From positions 62,001-126,000 of the forward strand of contig NW_026089495.1 in assembly GCF_933775445.1 (NCBI RefSeq): a stretch of 64,000 bases of DNA, read 5' to 3'. Source of the stretch: Argentina anserina (lineage: Eukaryota; Streptophyta; Magnoliopsida; Rosales; Rosaceae). The notes below the pieces were generated by a model that saw nothing but the letters and a program-made list of their open reading frames with translations, did no database searches and was not told where the DNA came from. Shown here piece by piece: positions 26,537-38,560 of the stretch. Numbering within the stretch: position 1 is the stretch's first letter; every line of letters begins with the position of its first letter. Made by a program: the position numbers and the translations under genes.

Positions 26537-28462
26537 GATACTCAGTTTAAAAGAAACGCACTCCCACACTTGCAAAACTCTCAAATGCAAAAGAATCTCG
26601 CATCAGAAAGCCTTACAGAAAGATACTCAAACGAGAAATGAAAAGATACACAATTGGAATAGTAAAGATACGCAAACGATGTAAAGATACACAATTGGAA
26701 TAGTAAAGATATGCAAACGATGTAAAGATACTCAGTTTGAAAGAAACACACTCCCACACTTGCAAAACTCTCAAATGCAATAGAAACTCGCATCAGAAAG
26801 CCTTACAGAAAGATACTAAAACGAGAAATGAAAAGATACACAATTGGAATAGTAAAGATACGCAAACGATGTAAAGATACTCAGTTTGAAAGAAACACAC
26901 TCCCACACTTGCAAAACTCTCAAATGCAATAGAAACTCGCATCAGAAAGCCTTACAGAAAGATACTCAAACGAGAAATGAAAAGATACACAATTGGAATA
27001 GTAAAGATACGCAAACGATGTAAAGATACACAATTGGAATAGTAAAGATACGCAAACGATGTAAAGATACTCAGTTTGAAACAAACACACTCTCACACTT
27101 GCAAAACTCTCAAATTCAATAGAAACTCGCATCAGAAATCCGTTCAGAAAGATACTCAAACCAGAATTTAAAACATACACAATTGGAATAGTAAAGATAC
27201 GCAAACGATGTAAAGATACTCAGTTTGAAAAAAACATACTCCCACACTTGCAAAACTCTCAAATGCAATAGAAACTCGCATCAGAAAGCCTTACAGAAAG
27301 ATACTCAAACGAGAATTGAAAAGATACACAATTGGAATAGTAAAGATACGCAAACGATGTAAAGATACTCAGTTTGAAAGAAACACACTCCCACACTTGC
27401 AAAACTCTCAAATTCAATAGAAACTCGCATCAGAAATCCGTTCAGAAAGATACTCAAACGAGAATTGAAAAGATACACAATTGGAATAGTAAAGATACGC
27501 AAACGATGTAAAGATACACAATTGGAATAGTAAAGATACGCAAACGATGTAAAGATACACAATTGGAATAGTAAAGAAACGCAAACGATGTAAAGATACT
27601 CAGTTTGAAAGAAACACACTCCCACACTTGCAAAACTCTCAAATGCAAAAGAATCTCGCATCAGAAAGCCTTACAGAAAGATACTCAAACGAGAAATGAA
27701 AAGATACACAATTGGAATAGTAAAGATACGCAAACGATGTAAAGATACACAATTGGAATAGTAAAGATATGCAAACGATGTAAAGATACTCAGTTTGAAA
27801 GAAACACACTCCCACACTTGCAAAACTCTCAAATGCAATAGAAACTCGCATCAGAAAGCCTTACAGAAAGATACTAAAACGAGAAATGAAAAGATACACA
27901 ATTGGAATAGTAAAGATACGCAAACGATGTAAAGATACTCAGTTTGAAAGAAACACACTCCCACACTTGCAAAACTCTCAAATTCAATAGAAACTCGCAT
28001 CAGAAATCCGTTCAGAAAGATACTCAAACGAGAATTGAAAAGATACACAATTGGAATAGTAAAGATACGCAAACGATGTAAAGATACACAATTGGAATAG
28101 TAAAGAAACGCAAACGATGTAAAGATACTCAGTTTGAAAGAAACACACTCCCACACTTGCAAAACTCTCAAATGCAATAGAAACTCGCATCAGAAAGCCT
28201 TACAGAAAGATACTCAAACGAGAAATGAAAAGATACACAATTGGAATAGTAAAGATACGCAAACGATGTAAAAATACACAATTGGAATAGTAAAGATACG
28301 CAAACGATGTAAAGATACTCAGTTTGAAAGAAACACACTCTCACACTTGCAAAACTCTCAAATTCAATAGAAACTCGCATCAGAAATCCGTTCAGAAAGA
28401 TACTCAAACCAGAATTTAAAACATACACAATTGGAATAGTAAAGATACGCAAACGATGTAAA
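26537..28462 (+). repeat. 2,912-bp repeat, copy 2 of the 1,926-bp block
   Basis: Matches 23,625-25,550 at a constant offset of 2,912 with the same unit order. The following unit diverges (AGATAGCCG instead of AGAAGCC), so the X-type island was not included in this copy or was replaced. Confidence 0.9.
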
Positions 28463-30874
28463 GATACTCAGTTTGAAAAAAACACACTCCCACACTTGCA
28501 AAACTCTCAAATTCAATAGAAACTCGCATCAGATAGCCGTTCAGAAAGATACTCAAACCAGAATTGAAAAGATACACAATTGGAATAGTAAAGATACGCA
28601 AACGATGTAAAGATACACAATTGGAATAGTAAAGATACGCAAACGATGTAAAGATACTCAGTTTGAAAAAAAACACACTACAACACTTGCAAAACTCTCA
28701 AATGCAATAGAAACTCGCATCAGACAGCCTTACAGAAAGATACTCAAACGAAAAATAAAAAGATACACAATTGGAATAGTAAAGATACGCAAACGATGTA
28801 AAGATACTCAGTTTAAAAGAAACGCACTCCCACACTTGCAAAACTCTCAAATGCAAAAGAATCTCGCATCAGAAAGCCTTACAGAAAGATACTCAAATGA
28901 GAAATGAAAAGATACACAATTGGAATAGTAAAGATACGCAAACGATGTAAAGATACACAATTGGAATAGTAAAGATACGCAAACGATGTAAAGATACTCA
29001 GTTTGAAAGAAACACACTCCCACACTTGCAAAACTCTCAAATGCAATTGAAACTCGCATCAGAAAGCCTTACAGAAAGATACTCAAACGAGAAATGAAAA
29101 GATACACAATTTGAATAGTAAAGATACGCAAACGATGTAAAGATACACAATTGGAATAGTAAAGATACGCAAATGATGTAAAGATACTCAGTTTGAAAGA
29201 AACACACTCCCACACTTGCAAAACTCTCAAATTCAATAGAAACTCGCATCAGAAATCCGTTTAGAAAGATACTCAAACGAGAATTGAAAAGATAAACAAT
29301 TGGAATAGTAAAGATACGCAAACGATGTAAAGATACACAATTGGAATAGTAAAGATACGCAAACGATGTAAAGATACTCAGTTTAAAAGAAACGCACTCC
29401 CACACTTACAAAACTCTCAAATTCAACAGAAACTCGCATCAGATAGCCGTTCAGAAAGATACTCAAACGAGAATTGAAAAGATACACAATTGGAATAGTA
29501 AAGATACGCAAACGATGTAAAGATACTCAGTTTGAAAAAAACACACTCCCACACTTGCAAAACTCTCAAATTCAATAGAAACTCGCATCAGATAGCCGTT
29601 CAGAAAGATACTCAAACGAGAATTGAAAAGATACACAATTGGAATAGTAAAGATACGCAAACGATGTAAAGATACTCAGTTTGAAAGAAACACACTCCCA
29701 CACTTGCAAAACTCTCAAATGCAATAGAAACTCGCATCAGACAGCCTTACAGAAAGATACTCAAACGAAAAATGAAAAGATACACAATTGGAATAGTAAA
29801 GATACGCAAACGATGTAAAGATACTCAGTTTAAAAGAAACGCACTCCCACACTTGCAAAACTCTCAAATGCAAAAGAATCTCGCATCAGAAAGCCTTACA
29901 GAAAGATACTCAAACGAAAAATGAAAAGATACACAATTGGAATAGTAAAGATACGCAAACGATGTAAAGATACTCAGTTTAAAAGAAACGCACTCCCACA
30001 CTTGCAAAACTCTCAAATGCAAAAGAATCTCGCATCAGAAAGCCTTACAGAAAGATACTCAAATGAGAAATGAAAAGATACACAATTGGAATAGTAAAGA
30101 TACGCAAACGATGTAAAGATACACAATTGGAATAGTAAAGATACGCAAACGATGTAAAGATACTCAGTTTGAAAAAAACACACTCCCACACTTGCAAAAC
30201 TCTCAAATACAATAGAAACTCGCATCAGAAGCCTTACAGAAAGATACTCAAATGAGAAATGAAAAGATACACAATTGGAATAGTAAAGATACGCAAACGA
30301 TGTAAAGATACACAATTGGAATAGTAAAGATACGCAAACGATGTAAAGATACTCAGTTTGAAAGAAACACACTCCCACACTTGCAAAACTCTCAAATTCA
30401 ATAGAAACTCGCATCCGAAAGCCTTACAGAAAGATACTCAAACGAGAAATGAAAAGATACACAATTAGAATAGTAAAGATACGCAAACGATGTAAAGATA
30501 CATAATTGGAATAGTAAAGATACGCAAACGATGTAAAGATACATAATTGGAATAGTAAAGATACGCAAACGATGTAAAGATACTCAGTTTGAAAGAAACA
30601 CACTCCCACACTTGCAAAACTCTCAAATACAATAGAAACTCGCATCAGAAGCCTTACAGAAAGATACTCAAACGAGAAATGAAAAGATACACAATTAGAA
30701 TAGTAAAGATACGCAAACGATGTAAAGATACTCAGTTTGAAAGAAACACACTCCCACACTTGCAAAACTCTCAAATACAATAGAAACTCGCATCAGAAGC
30801 CTTACAGAAAGATACTCAAACGAGAAATGAAAAGATACACAATTGGAATAGTAAAGATACACAAACGATGTAAA
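28463..30874 (+). repeat. G/P/Q-type domain, right part, and transition to X type
   Basis: About 28,715-29,420 repeats 21,652-22,357 at an offset of 7,063. The unit at 28,653 is 150 bp because of one extra A in GAAAAAAAACAC. Near-identical TTTAAAAGAAACGC units repeat at 149 bp near 29,820 and 29,969. From 30,159 the units become X type (ACAATAG with AGAAGCC), with lengths 189, 231, 148 and 148 before the next HOR. Confidence 0.83.
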
Positions 30875-31064
30875 GATACTCAGTTTAAAAGAAACGCACT
30901 CCCACACTTGCAAAACTCTCAAATGCAAAAGAATCTCGCATCAGAAAGCCTTACAGAAAGATACTCAAACGAGAAATGAAAAGATACACAATTGGAATAG
31001 TAAAGATACGCAAACGATGTAAAGATACACAATTGGAATAGTAAAGATATGCAAACGATGTAAA

Positions 31065-31253
31065 GATACTCAGTTTGAAAGAAACACACTCCCACACTTG
31101 CAAAACTCTCAAATACAATAGAAACTCGCATCAGAAGCCTTACAGAAAGATACTCAAACGAGAAATGAAAAGATACACAATTGGAATAGTAAAGATACGC
31201 AAACGATGTAAAGATACACAATTGGAATAGTAAAGATACGCAAACGATGTAAA
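31065..31253 (+). repeat. Reference 189-bp unit (two modules, X type)
   Basis: An X-type unit with ACAATAG and the one-base-shorter AGAAGCC, followed by two tandem 41-bp modules. Its length is 148 + 41 = 189 bp, exactly 63 codons. Consecutive 189-bp units therefore keep one minus-strand frame open. This is the commonest form in 30.2-41.6 kb and in the 4,083-bp HOR. Confidence 0.95.
31213..31253 (+). repeat. 41-bp module (a+b), example copy
   Basis: The module is a 22-bp block starting GATACACAATTGG and ending AGTAAA, followed by the 19-bp block GATACGCAAACGATGTAAA. Unit-length classes across the window are explained by one to four copies of this module. Frequent variants replace CAATTGG by CAATTAG, which destroys the CAATTG palindrome. 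Confidence 0.95.
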
Positions 31254-32116
31254 GATACTCGGTTTGAAAGAAACACACTCCCACACTTGCAAAACTCTCA
31301 AATACAATAGAAACTCGCATCAGAAGCCTTACAGAAAGATACTCAAATGAGAAATGAAAAGATACACAATTGGAATAGTAAACATACCCAAACGATGTAA
31401 AGATACACAATTGGAATAGTAAAGATACGCAAACGATGTAAAAATACTCAGTTTGAAAGAAACACACTCCCACACTTGCAAAACTCTCAAATACAATAGA
31501 AACTCGCATCAGAAGCCTTACAGAAAGATACTCAAACGAGAAATGAAAAGATACACAATTGGAATAGTAAAGATACGCAAACGATGTAAAGATACACAAT
31601 TGGAATAGTAAAGATACGCAAACGATGTAAAGATACTCAGTTTGAAAGAAACACACTCCCACACTTGCAAAACTCTCAAATACAATAGAAACTCGCATCA
31701 GAAGCCTTACAGAAAGATACTCAAACGAGAAATGAAAACATACACAATTGGAATAGTAAAGATACGCAAACGATGTAAAGATACTCAGTTTGAAAGAAAC
31801 ACACTCCCACACTTGCAAAACTCTCAAACTCAATAGAAACTCGCATCAGAAACCTTACAGAAAGATACTCAAACGAGAAATGAAAAGATACACAATTGGA
31901 ATAGTAAAGATACGCAAACAATGTAAAGATACACAATTGGAATAGTAAAGATACGCAAACGATGTAAAGATACTCAGCTTGAAAGAAACACACTCCCACA
32001 CTTGCAAAACTCTAAAATACAATAGAAACTCGCATCAGAAGCCTTACAGAAAGATACCCAAACGAGAAATGAAAAGATACACAATTGGAATAGTAAAGAT
32101 ACGCAAACGATGTAAA

Positions 32117-32265
32117 GATACTCAGTTTGAAAGAAACACACTCCCACACTTGCAAAACTCTCAAATTCAATAGAAACTCGCATCAGAAAGCCTTACAGAA
32201 AGATACTCAAACGAGAAATGAAAAGATACACAATTGGAATAGTAAAGATACGCAAACGATGTAAA
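32117..32265 (+). repeat. Reference 149-bp unit (single module, T type)
   Basis: A clean example of the consensus. GATAC-initiated blocks start at unit positions 1, 86, 109 and 131, and the next unit starts at 150. Positions 1-20 (a', GATACTCAGTTTGAAAGAAA) are followed by a 65-bp segment at 21-85 containing CTCCCACACTTGC, TCAATAG and AGAAAGCC. Then come a 23-bp block b' at 86-108, a 22-bp block a at 109-130 containing the palindrome CAATTG, and a 19-bp block b at 131-149 (GATACGCAAACGATGTAAA). Four CpGs lie near positions 63, 96, 135 and 141. Confidence 0.95.
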
Positions 32266-32536
32266 GATACTCAGTTTGAAAGAAACACACTCCCACACTT
32301 GCAAAACTCTCAAATACAATAGAAACTCGCATCAGAAGCCTTACAGAAAGATACTCAAACGAGAAATGAAAAGATACACAATTGGAATAGTAAAGATACG
32401 CAAACGATGTAAAGATACATAATTGGAATAGTAAAGATACGCAAACGATGTAAAGATACACAATTGGAATAGTAAAGATACACAAACGATGTAAAGATAC
32501 ACAATTAGAATAGTAAAGATACGCAAACGATGTAAA
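32266..32536 (+). repeat. 271-bp unit with four 41-bp modules
   Basis: Four tandem modules with distinguishable starts: GATACACAATTGG, GATACATAATTGG, GATACACAATTGG (with ACACAAACG) and GATACACAATTAG. The same unit is at 34,752-35,022, 36,899-37,169 and 39,952-40,222. It is the highest module count I found and occurs once per 12-unit HOR. Confidence 0.93.
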
Positions 32537-33062
32537 AATACTCAGTTTGAAAGAAACACACTCCCACACTTGCAAAACTCTCAAATACAATAGAAACTCG
32601 CATCAGAAGCCTTACAGAAAGATACTCAAACGAGAAATGAAAAGATACACAATTGGAATAGTAAAGATACGCAAACGATGTAAAGATACATAATTGGAAT
32701 AGTAAAGATACGCAAACGATGTAAAGATACATAATTGGAATAGTAAAGATACGCAAACGATGTAAAGATACTCAGTTTGAAAGAAACACACTCCCACACT
32801 TGCAAAACTCTCAAATACAATAGAAACTCGCATCAGAAGCCTTACAGAAAGATACTCAAACGAGAAATGAAAAGATACACAATTAGAATAGTAAAGATAC
32901 GCAAACGATGTAAAGATACTCAGTTTGAAAGAAACACACTCCCACACTTGCAAAACTCTCAAATACAATAGAAACTCGCATCAGAAGCCTTACAGAAAGA
33001 TACTCAAACGAGAAATGAAAAGATACACAATTGGAATAGTAAAGATACGCAAACGATGTAAA

Positions 33063-33886
33063 GATACTCAGTTTAAAAGAAACGCACTCCCACACTTGCA
33101 AAACTCTCAAATGCAAAAGAATCTCGCATCAGAAAGCCTTACAGAAAGATACTCAAACGAGAAATGAAAAGATACACAATTGGAATAGTAAAGATACGCA
33201 AACGATGTAAAGATACACAATTGGAATAGTAAAGATATGCAAACGATGTAAAGATACTCAGTTTGAAAGAAACACACTCCCACACTTGCAAAACTCTCAA
33301 ATACAATAGAAACTCGCATCAGAAGCCTTACAGAAAGATACTCAAACGAGAAATGAAAAGATACACAATTGGAATAGTAAAGATACGCAAACGATGTAAA
33401 GATACTCGGTTTGAAAGAAACACACTCCCACACTTGCAAAACTCTCAAATACAATAGAAACTCGCATCAGAAGCCTTACAGAAAGATACTCAAATGAGAA
33501 ATGAAAAGATACACAATTGGAATAGTAAACATACCCAAACGATGTAAAGATACACAATTGGAATAGTAAAGATACGCAAACGATGTAAAAATACTCAGTT
33601 TGAAAGAAACACACTCCCACACTTGCAAAACTCTCAAATACAATAGAAACTCGCATCAGAAACCTTACAGAAAGATACTCAAACGAGAAATGAAAAGATA
33701 CACAATTGGAATAGTAAAGATACGCAAACGATGTAAAGATACTCAGTTTAAAAGAAACGCACTCCCACACTTGCAAAACTCTCAAATGCAAAAGAATCTC
33801 GCATCAGAAAGCCTTACAGAAAGATACTCAAACGAGAAATGAAAAGATACACAATTGGAATAGTAAAGATACGCAAACGATGTAAA
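33063..33886 (+). repeat. Truncated HOR (675 bp) plus one 149-bp unit, D
   Basis: Unit lengths are 190, 148, 189 and 148, then a single TTTAAAAGAAACGC unit of 149 bp at 33,738. The second unit has one module where the equivalent elsewhere has two. The fourth has AGAAACC. The series restarts with a new full-type HOR at 33,887. Confidence 0.92.
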
Positions 33887-35507
33887 GATACTCAGTTTAA
33901 AAGAAACGCACTCCCACACTTGCAAAACTCTCAAATGCAAAAGAATCTCGCATCAGAAAGCCTTACAGAAAGATACTCAAACGAGAAATGAAAAGATACA
34001 CAATTGGAATAGTAAAGATACGCAAACGATGTAAAGATACACAATTGGAATAGTAAAGATATGCAAACGATGTAAAGATACTCAGTTTGAAAGAAACACA
34101 CTCCCACACTTGCAAAACTCTCAAATACAATAGAAACTCGCATCAGAAGCCTTACAGAAAGATACTCAAACGAGAAATGAAAAGATACACAATTGGAATA
34201 GTAAAGATACGCAAACGATGTAAAGATACACAATTGGAATAGTAAAGATACGCAAACGATGTAAAGATACTCGGTTTGAAAGAAACACACTCCCACACTT
34301 GCAAAACTCTCAAATACAATAGAAACTCGCATCAGAAGCCTTACAGAAAGATACTCAAATGAGAAATGAAAAGATACACAATTGGAATAGTAAACATACC
34401 CAAACGATGTAAAGATACACAATTGGAATAGTAAAGATACGCAAACGATGTAAAAATACTCAGTTTGAAAGAAACACACTCCCACACTTGCAAAACTCTC
34501 AAATACAATAGAAACTCGCATCAGAAGCCTTACAGAAAGATACTCAAACGAGAAATGAAAAGATACACAATTGGAATAGTAAAGATACGCAAACGATGTA
34601 AAGATACTCAGTTTGAAAGAAACACACTCCCACACTTGCAAAACTCTCAAATTCAATAGAAACTCGCATCAGAAAGCCTTACAGAAAGATACTCAAACGA
34701 GAAATGAAAAGATACACAATTGGAATAGTAAAGATACGCAAACGATGTAAAGATACTCAGTTTGAAAGAAACACACTCCCACACTTGCAAAACTCTCAAA
34801 TACAATAGAAACTCGCATCAGAAGCCTTACAGAAAGATACTCAAACGAGAAATGAAAAGATACACAATTGGAATAGTAAAGATACGCAAACGATGTAAAG
34901 ATACATAATTGGAATAGTAAAGATACGCAAACGATGTAAAGATACACAATTGGAATAGTAAAGATACACAAACGATGTAAAGATACACAATTAGAATAGT
35001 AAAGATACGCAAACGATGTAAAAATACTCAGTTTGAAAGAAACACACTCCCACACTTGCAAAACTCTCAAATACAATAGAAACTCGCATCAGAAGCCTTA
35101 CAGAAAGATACTCAAACGAGAAATGAAAAGATACACAATTGGAATAGTAAAGATACGCAAACGATGTAAAGATACATAATTGGAATAGTAAAGATACGCA
35201 AACGATGTAAAGATACTCAGTTTGAAAGAAACACACTCCCACACTTGCAAAACTCTCAAATACAATAGAAACTCGCATCAGAAGCCTTACAGAAAGATAC
35301 TCAAACGAGAAATGAAAAGATACACAATTAGAATAGTAAAGATACGCAAACGATGTAAAGATACTCAGTTTGAAAGAAACACACTCCCACACTTGCAAAA
35401 CTCTCAAATACAATAGAAACTCGCATCAGAAGCCTTACAGAAAGATACTCAAACGAGAAATGAAAAGATACACAATTGGAATAGTAAAGATACGCAAACG
35501 ATGTAAA
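33887..35507 (+). repeat. 12-unit HOR with three units deleted, copy E (1,621 bp)
   Basis: Unit lengths are 190, 189, 189, 148, 149, 271, 189, 148 and 148. Compared with copy C it lacks one internal run of three units (526 bp), and 2,147 - 526 = 1,621. Order and markers are otherwise the same, including GATACTCGGTTTG at 34,266. Confidence 0.93.
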
Positions 35508-37695
35508 GATACTCAGTTTAAAAGAAACGCACTCCCACACTTGCAAAACTCTCAAATGCAAAAGAATCTCGCATCAGAAAGCCTTACAGAAAGATACTCA
35601 AACGAGAAATGAAAAGATACACAATTGGAATAGTAAAGATACGCAAACGATGTAAAGATACACAATTGGAATAGTAAAGATATGCAAACGATGTAAAGAT
35701 ACTCAGTTTGAAAGAAACACACTCCCACACTTGCAAAACTCTCAAATACAATAGAAACTCGCATCAGAAGCCTTACAGAAAGATACTCAAACGAGAAATG
35801 AAAAGATACACAATTGGAATAGTAAAGATACGCAAACGATGTAAAGATACACAATTGGAATAGTAAAGATACGCAAACGATGTAAAGATACTCGGTTTGA
35901 AAGAAACACACTCCCACACTTGCAAAACTCTCAAATACAATAGAAACTCGCATCAGAAGCCTTACAGAAAGATACTCAAATGAGAAATGAAAAGATACAC
36001 AATTGGAATAGTAAACATACCCAAACGATGTAAAGATACACAATTGGAATAGTAAAGATACGCAAACGATGTAAAAATACTCAGTTTGAAAGAAACACAC
36101 TCCCACACTTGCAAAACTCTCAAATACAATAGAAACTCGCATCAGAAGCCTTACAGAAAGATACTCAAACGAGAAATGAAAAGATACACAATTGGAATAG
36201 TAAAGATACGCAAACGATGTAAAGATACACAATTGGAATAGTAAAGATACGCAAACGATGTAAAGATACTCAGTTTGAAAGAAACACACTCCCACACTTG
36301 CAAAACTCTCAAATACAATAGAAACTCGCATCAGAAGCCTTACAGAAAGATACTCAAACGAGAAATGAAAACATACACAATTGGAATAGTAAAGATACGC
36401 AAACGATGTAAAGATACTCAGTTTGAAAGAAACACACTCCCACACTTGCAAAACTCTCAAATTCAATAGAAACTCGCATCAGAAACCTTACAGAAAGATA
36501 CTCAAACGAGAAATGAAAAGATACACAATTGGAATAGTAAAGATACGCAAACAATGTAAAGATACACAATTGGAATAGTAAAGATACGCAAACGATGTAA
36601 AGATACTCAGCTTGAAAGAAACACACTCCCACACTTGCAAAACTCTAAAATACAATAGAAACTCGCATCAGAAGCCTTACAGAAAGATACCCAAACGAGA
36701 AATGAAAAGATACACAATTGGAATAGTAAAGATACGCAAACGATGTAAAGATACTCAGTTTGAAAGAAACACACTCCCACACTTGCAAAACTCTCAAATT
36801 CAATAGAAACTCGCATCAGAAAGCCTTACAGAAAGATACTCAAACGAGAAATGAAAAGATACACAATTGGAATAGTAAAGATACGCAAACGATGTAAAGA
36901 TACTCAGTTTGAAAGAAACACACTCCCACACTTGCAAAACTCTCAAATACAATAGAAACTCGCATCAGAAGCCTTACAGAAAGATACTCAAACGAGAAAT
37001 GAAAAGATACACAATTGGAATAGTAAAGATACGCAAACGATGTAAAGATACATAATTGGAATAGTAAAGATACGCAAACGATGTAAAGATACACAATTGG
37101 AATAGTAAAGATACACAAACGATGTAAAGATACACAATTAGAATAGTAAAGATACGCAAACGATGTAAAAATACTCAGTTTGAAAGAAACACACTCCCAC
37201 ACTTGCAAAACTCTCAAATACAATAGAAACTCGCATCAGAAGCCTTACAGAAAGATACTCAAACGAGAAATGAAAAGATACACAATTGGAATAGTAAAGA
37301 TACGCAAACGATGTAAAGATACATAATTGGAATAGTAAAGATACGCAAACGATGTAAAGATACATAATTGGAATAGTAAAGATACGCAAACGATGTAAAG
37401 ATACTCAGTTTGAAAGAAACACACTCCCACACTTGCAAAACTCTCAAATACAATAGAAACTCGCATCAGAAGCCTTACAGAAAGATACTCAAACGAGAAA
37501 TGAAAAGATACACAATTAGAATAGTAAAGATACGCAAACGATGTAAAGATACTCAGTTTGAAAGAAACACACTCCCACACTTGCAAAACTCTCAAATACA
37601 ATAGAAACTCGCATCAGAAGCCTTACAGAAAGATACTCAAACGAGAAATGAAAAGATACACAATTGGAATAGTAAAGATACGCAAACGATGTAAA
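35508..37695 (+). repeat. 12-unit X-type HOR, copy B (2,188 bp)
   Basis: Repeats copy A at an offset of 4,633, including the 230-bp tenth unit and every marker I checked. One noted difference is TCAATAG near 36,463 where copy A reads CTCAATAG (AAACTCAATAG near 31,827). Confidence 0.94.
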
Positions 37696-38560
37696 GATAC
37701 TCAGTTTAAAAGAAACGCACTCCCACACTTGCAAAACTCTCAAATGCAAAAGAATCTCGCATCAGAAAGCCTTACAGAAAGATACTCAAACGAGAAATGA
37801 AAAGATACACAATTGGAATAGTAAAGATACGCAAACGATGTAAAGATACACAATTGGAATAGTAAAGATACGCAAACGATGTAAAGATACTCAGTTTGAA
37901 AGAAACACACTCCCACACTTGCAAAACTCTCAAATACAATAGAAACTCGCATCAGAAGCCTTACAGAAAGATACTCAAACGAGAAATGAAAAGATACACA
38001 ATTGGAATAGTAAAGATACGCAAACGATGTAAAGATACACAATTGGAATAGTAAAGATACGCAAACGATGTAAAGATACTCGGTTTGAAAGAAACACACT
38101 CCCACACTTGCAAAACTCTCAAATACAATAGAAACTCGCATCAGAAGCCTTACAGAAAGATACTCAAATGAGAAATGAAAAGATACACAATTGGAATAGT
38201 AAACATACCCAAACGATGTAAAGATACACAATTGGAATAGTAAAGATACGCAAACGATGTAAAAATACTCAGTTTGAAAGAAACACACTCTCACACTTGC
38301 AAAACTCTCAAATACAATAGAAACTCGCATCAGAAACCTTACAGAAAGATACTCAAACGAGAAATGAAAAGATACACAATTGGAATAGTAAAGATACGCA
38401 AACGATGTAAAGATACTCAGTTTAAAAGAAACGCACTCCCACACTTGCAAAACTCTCAAATGCAAAAGAATCTCGCATCAGAAAGCCTTACAGAAAGATA
38501 CTCAAACGAGAAATGAAAAGATACACAATTGGAATAGTAAAGATACGCAAACGATGTAAA
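37696..38560 (+). repeat. Truncated HOR (716 bp) plus one 149-bp unit, F
   Basis: Counterpart of D, with unit lengths 190, 189, 189 and 148, then a 149-bp TTTAAAAGAAACGC unit at 38,412. It differs from D by one 41-bp module in the second unit. Small differences include GATACGCAAACG near 37,870 where D has GATATGCAAACG. Confidence 0.92.

Larger units (their letters stand above)
30875..33062 (+). repeat. 12-unit X-type HOR, copy A (2,188 bp)
   Basis: Unit lengths are 190, 189, 189, 189, 148, 189, 148, 149, 271, 230, 148 and 148, which sum to 2,188. The first unit has TTTAAAAGAAACGCAC. Further markers are GATACTCGGTTTG at 31,254, AAACATACCCAAACG near 31,382, GTAAAAATACTCAG near 31,438 and 32,532, GATACTCAGCTTG at 31,969 and GATACCCAAACG near 32,053. 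It differs from copy C by one extra 41-bp module in the tenth unit. Confidence 0.95.

Noticed and set aside
32137..32201. The 65-bp segment as a known mobile element
   Set aside because: It has no terminal inverted repeats, no coding capacity, and only a weak 5-bp flank repeat in A-rich sequence.
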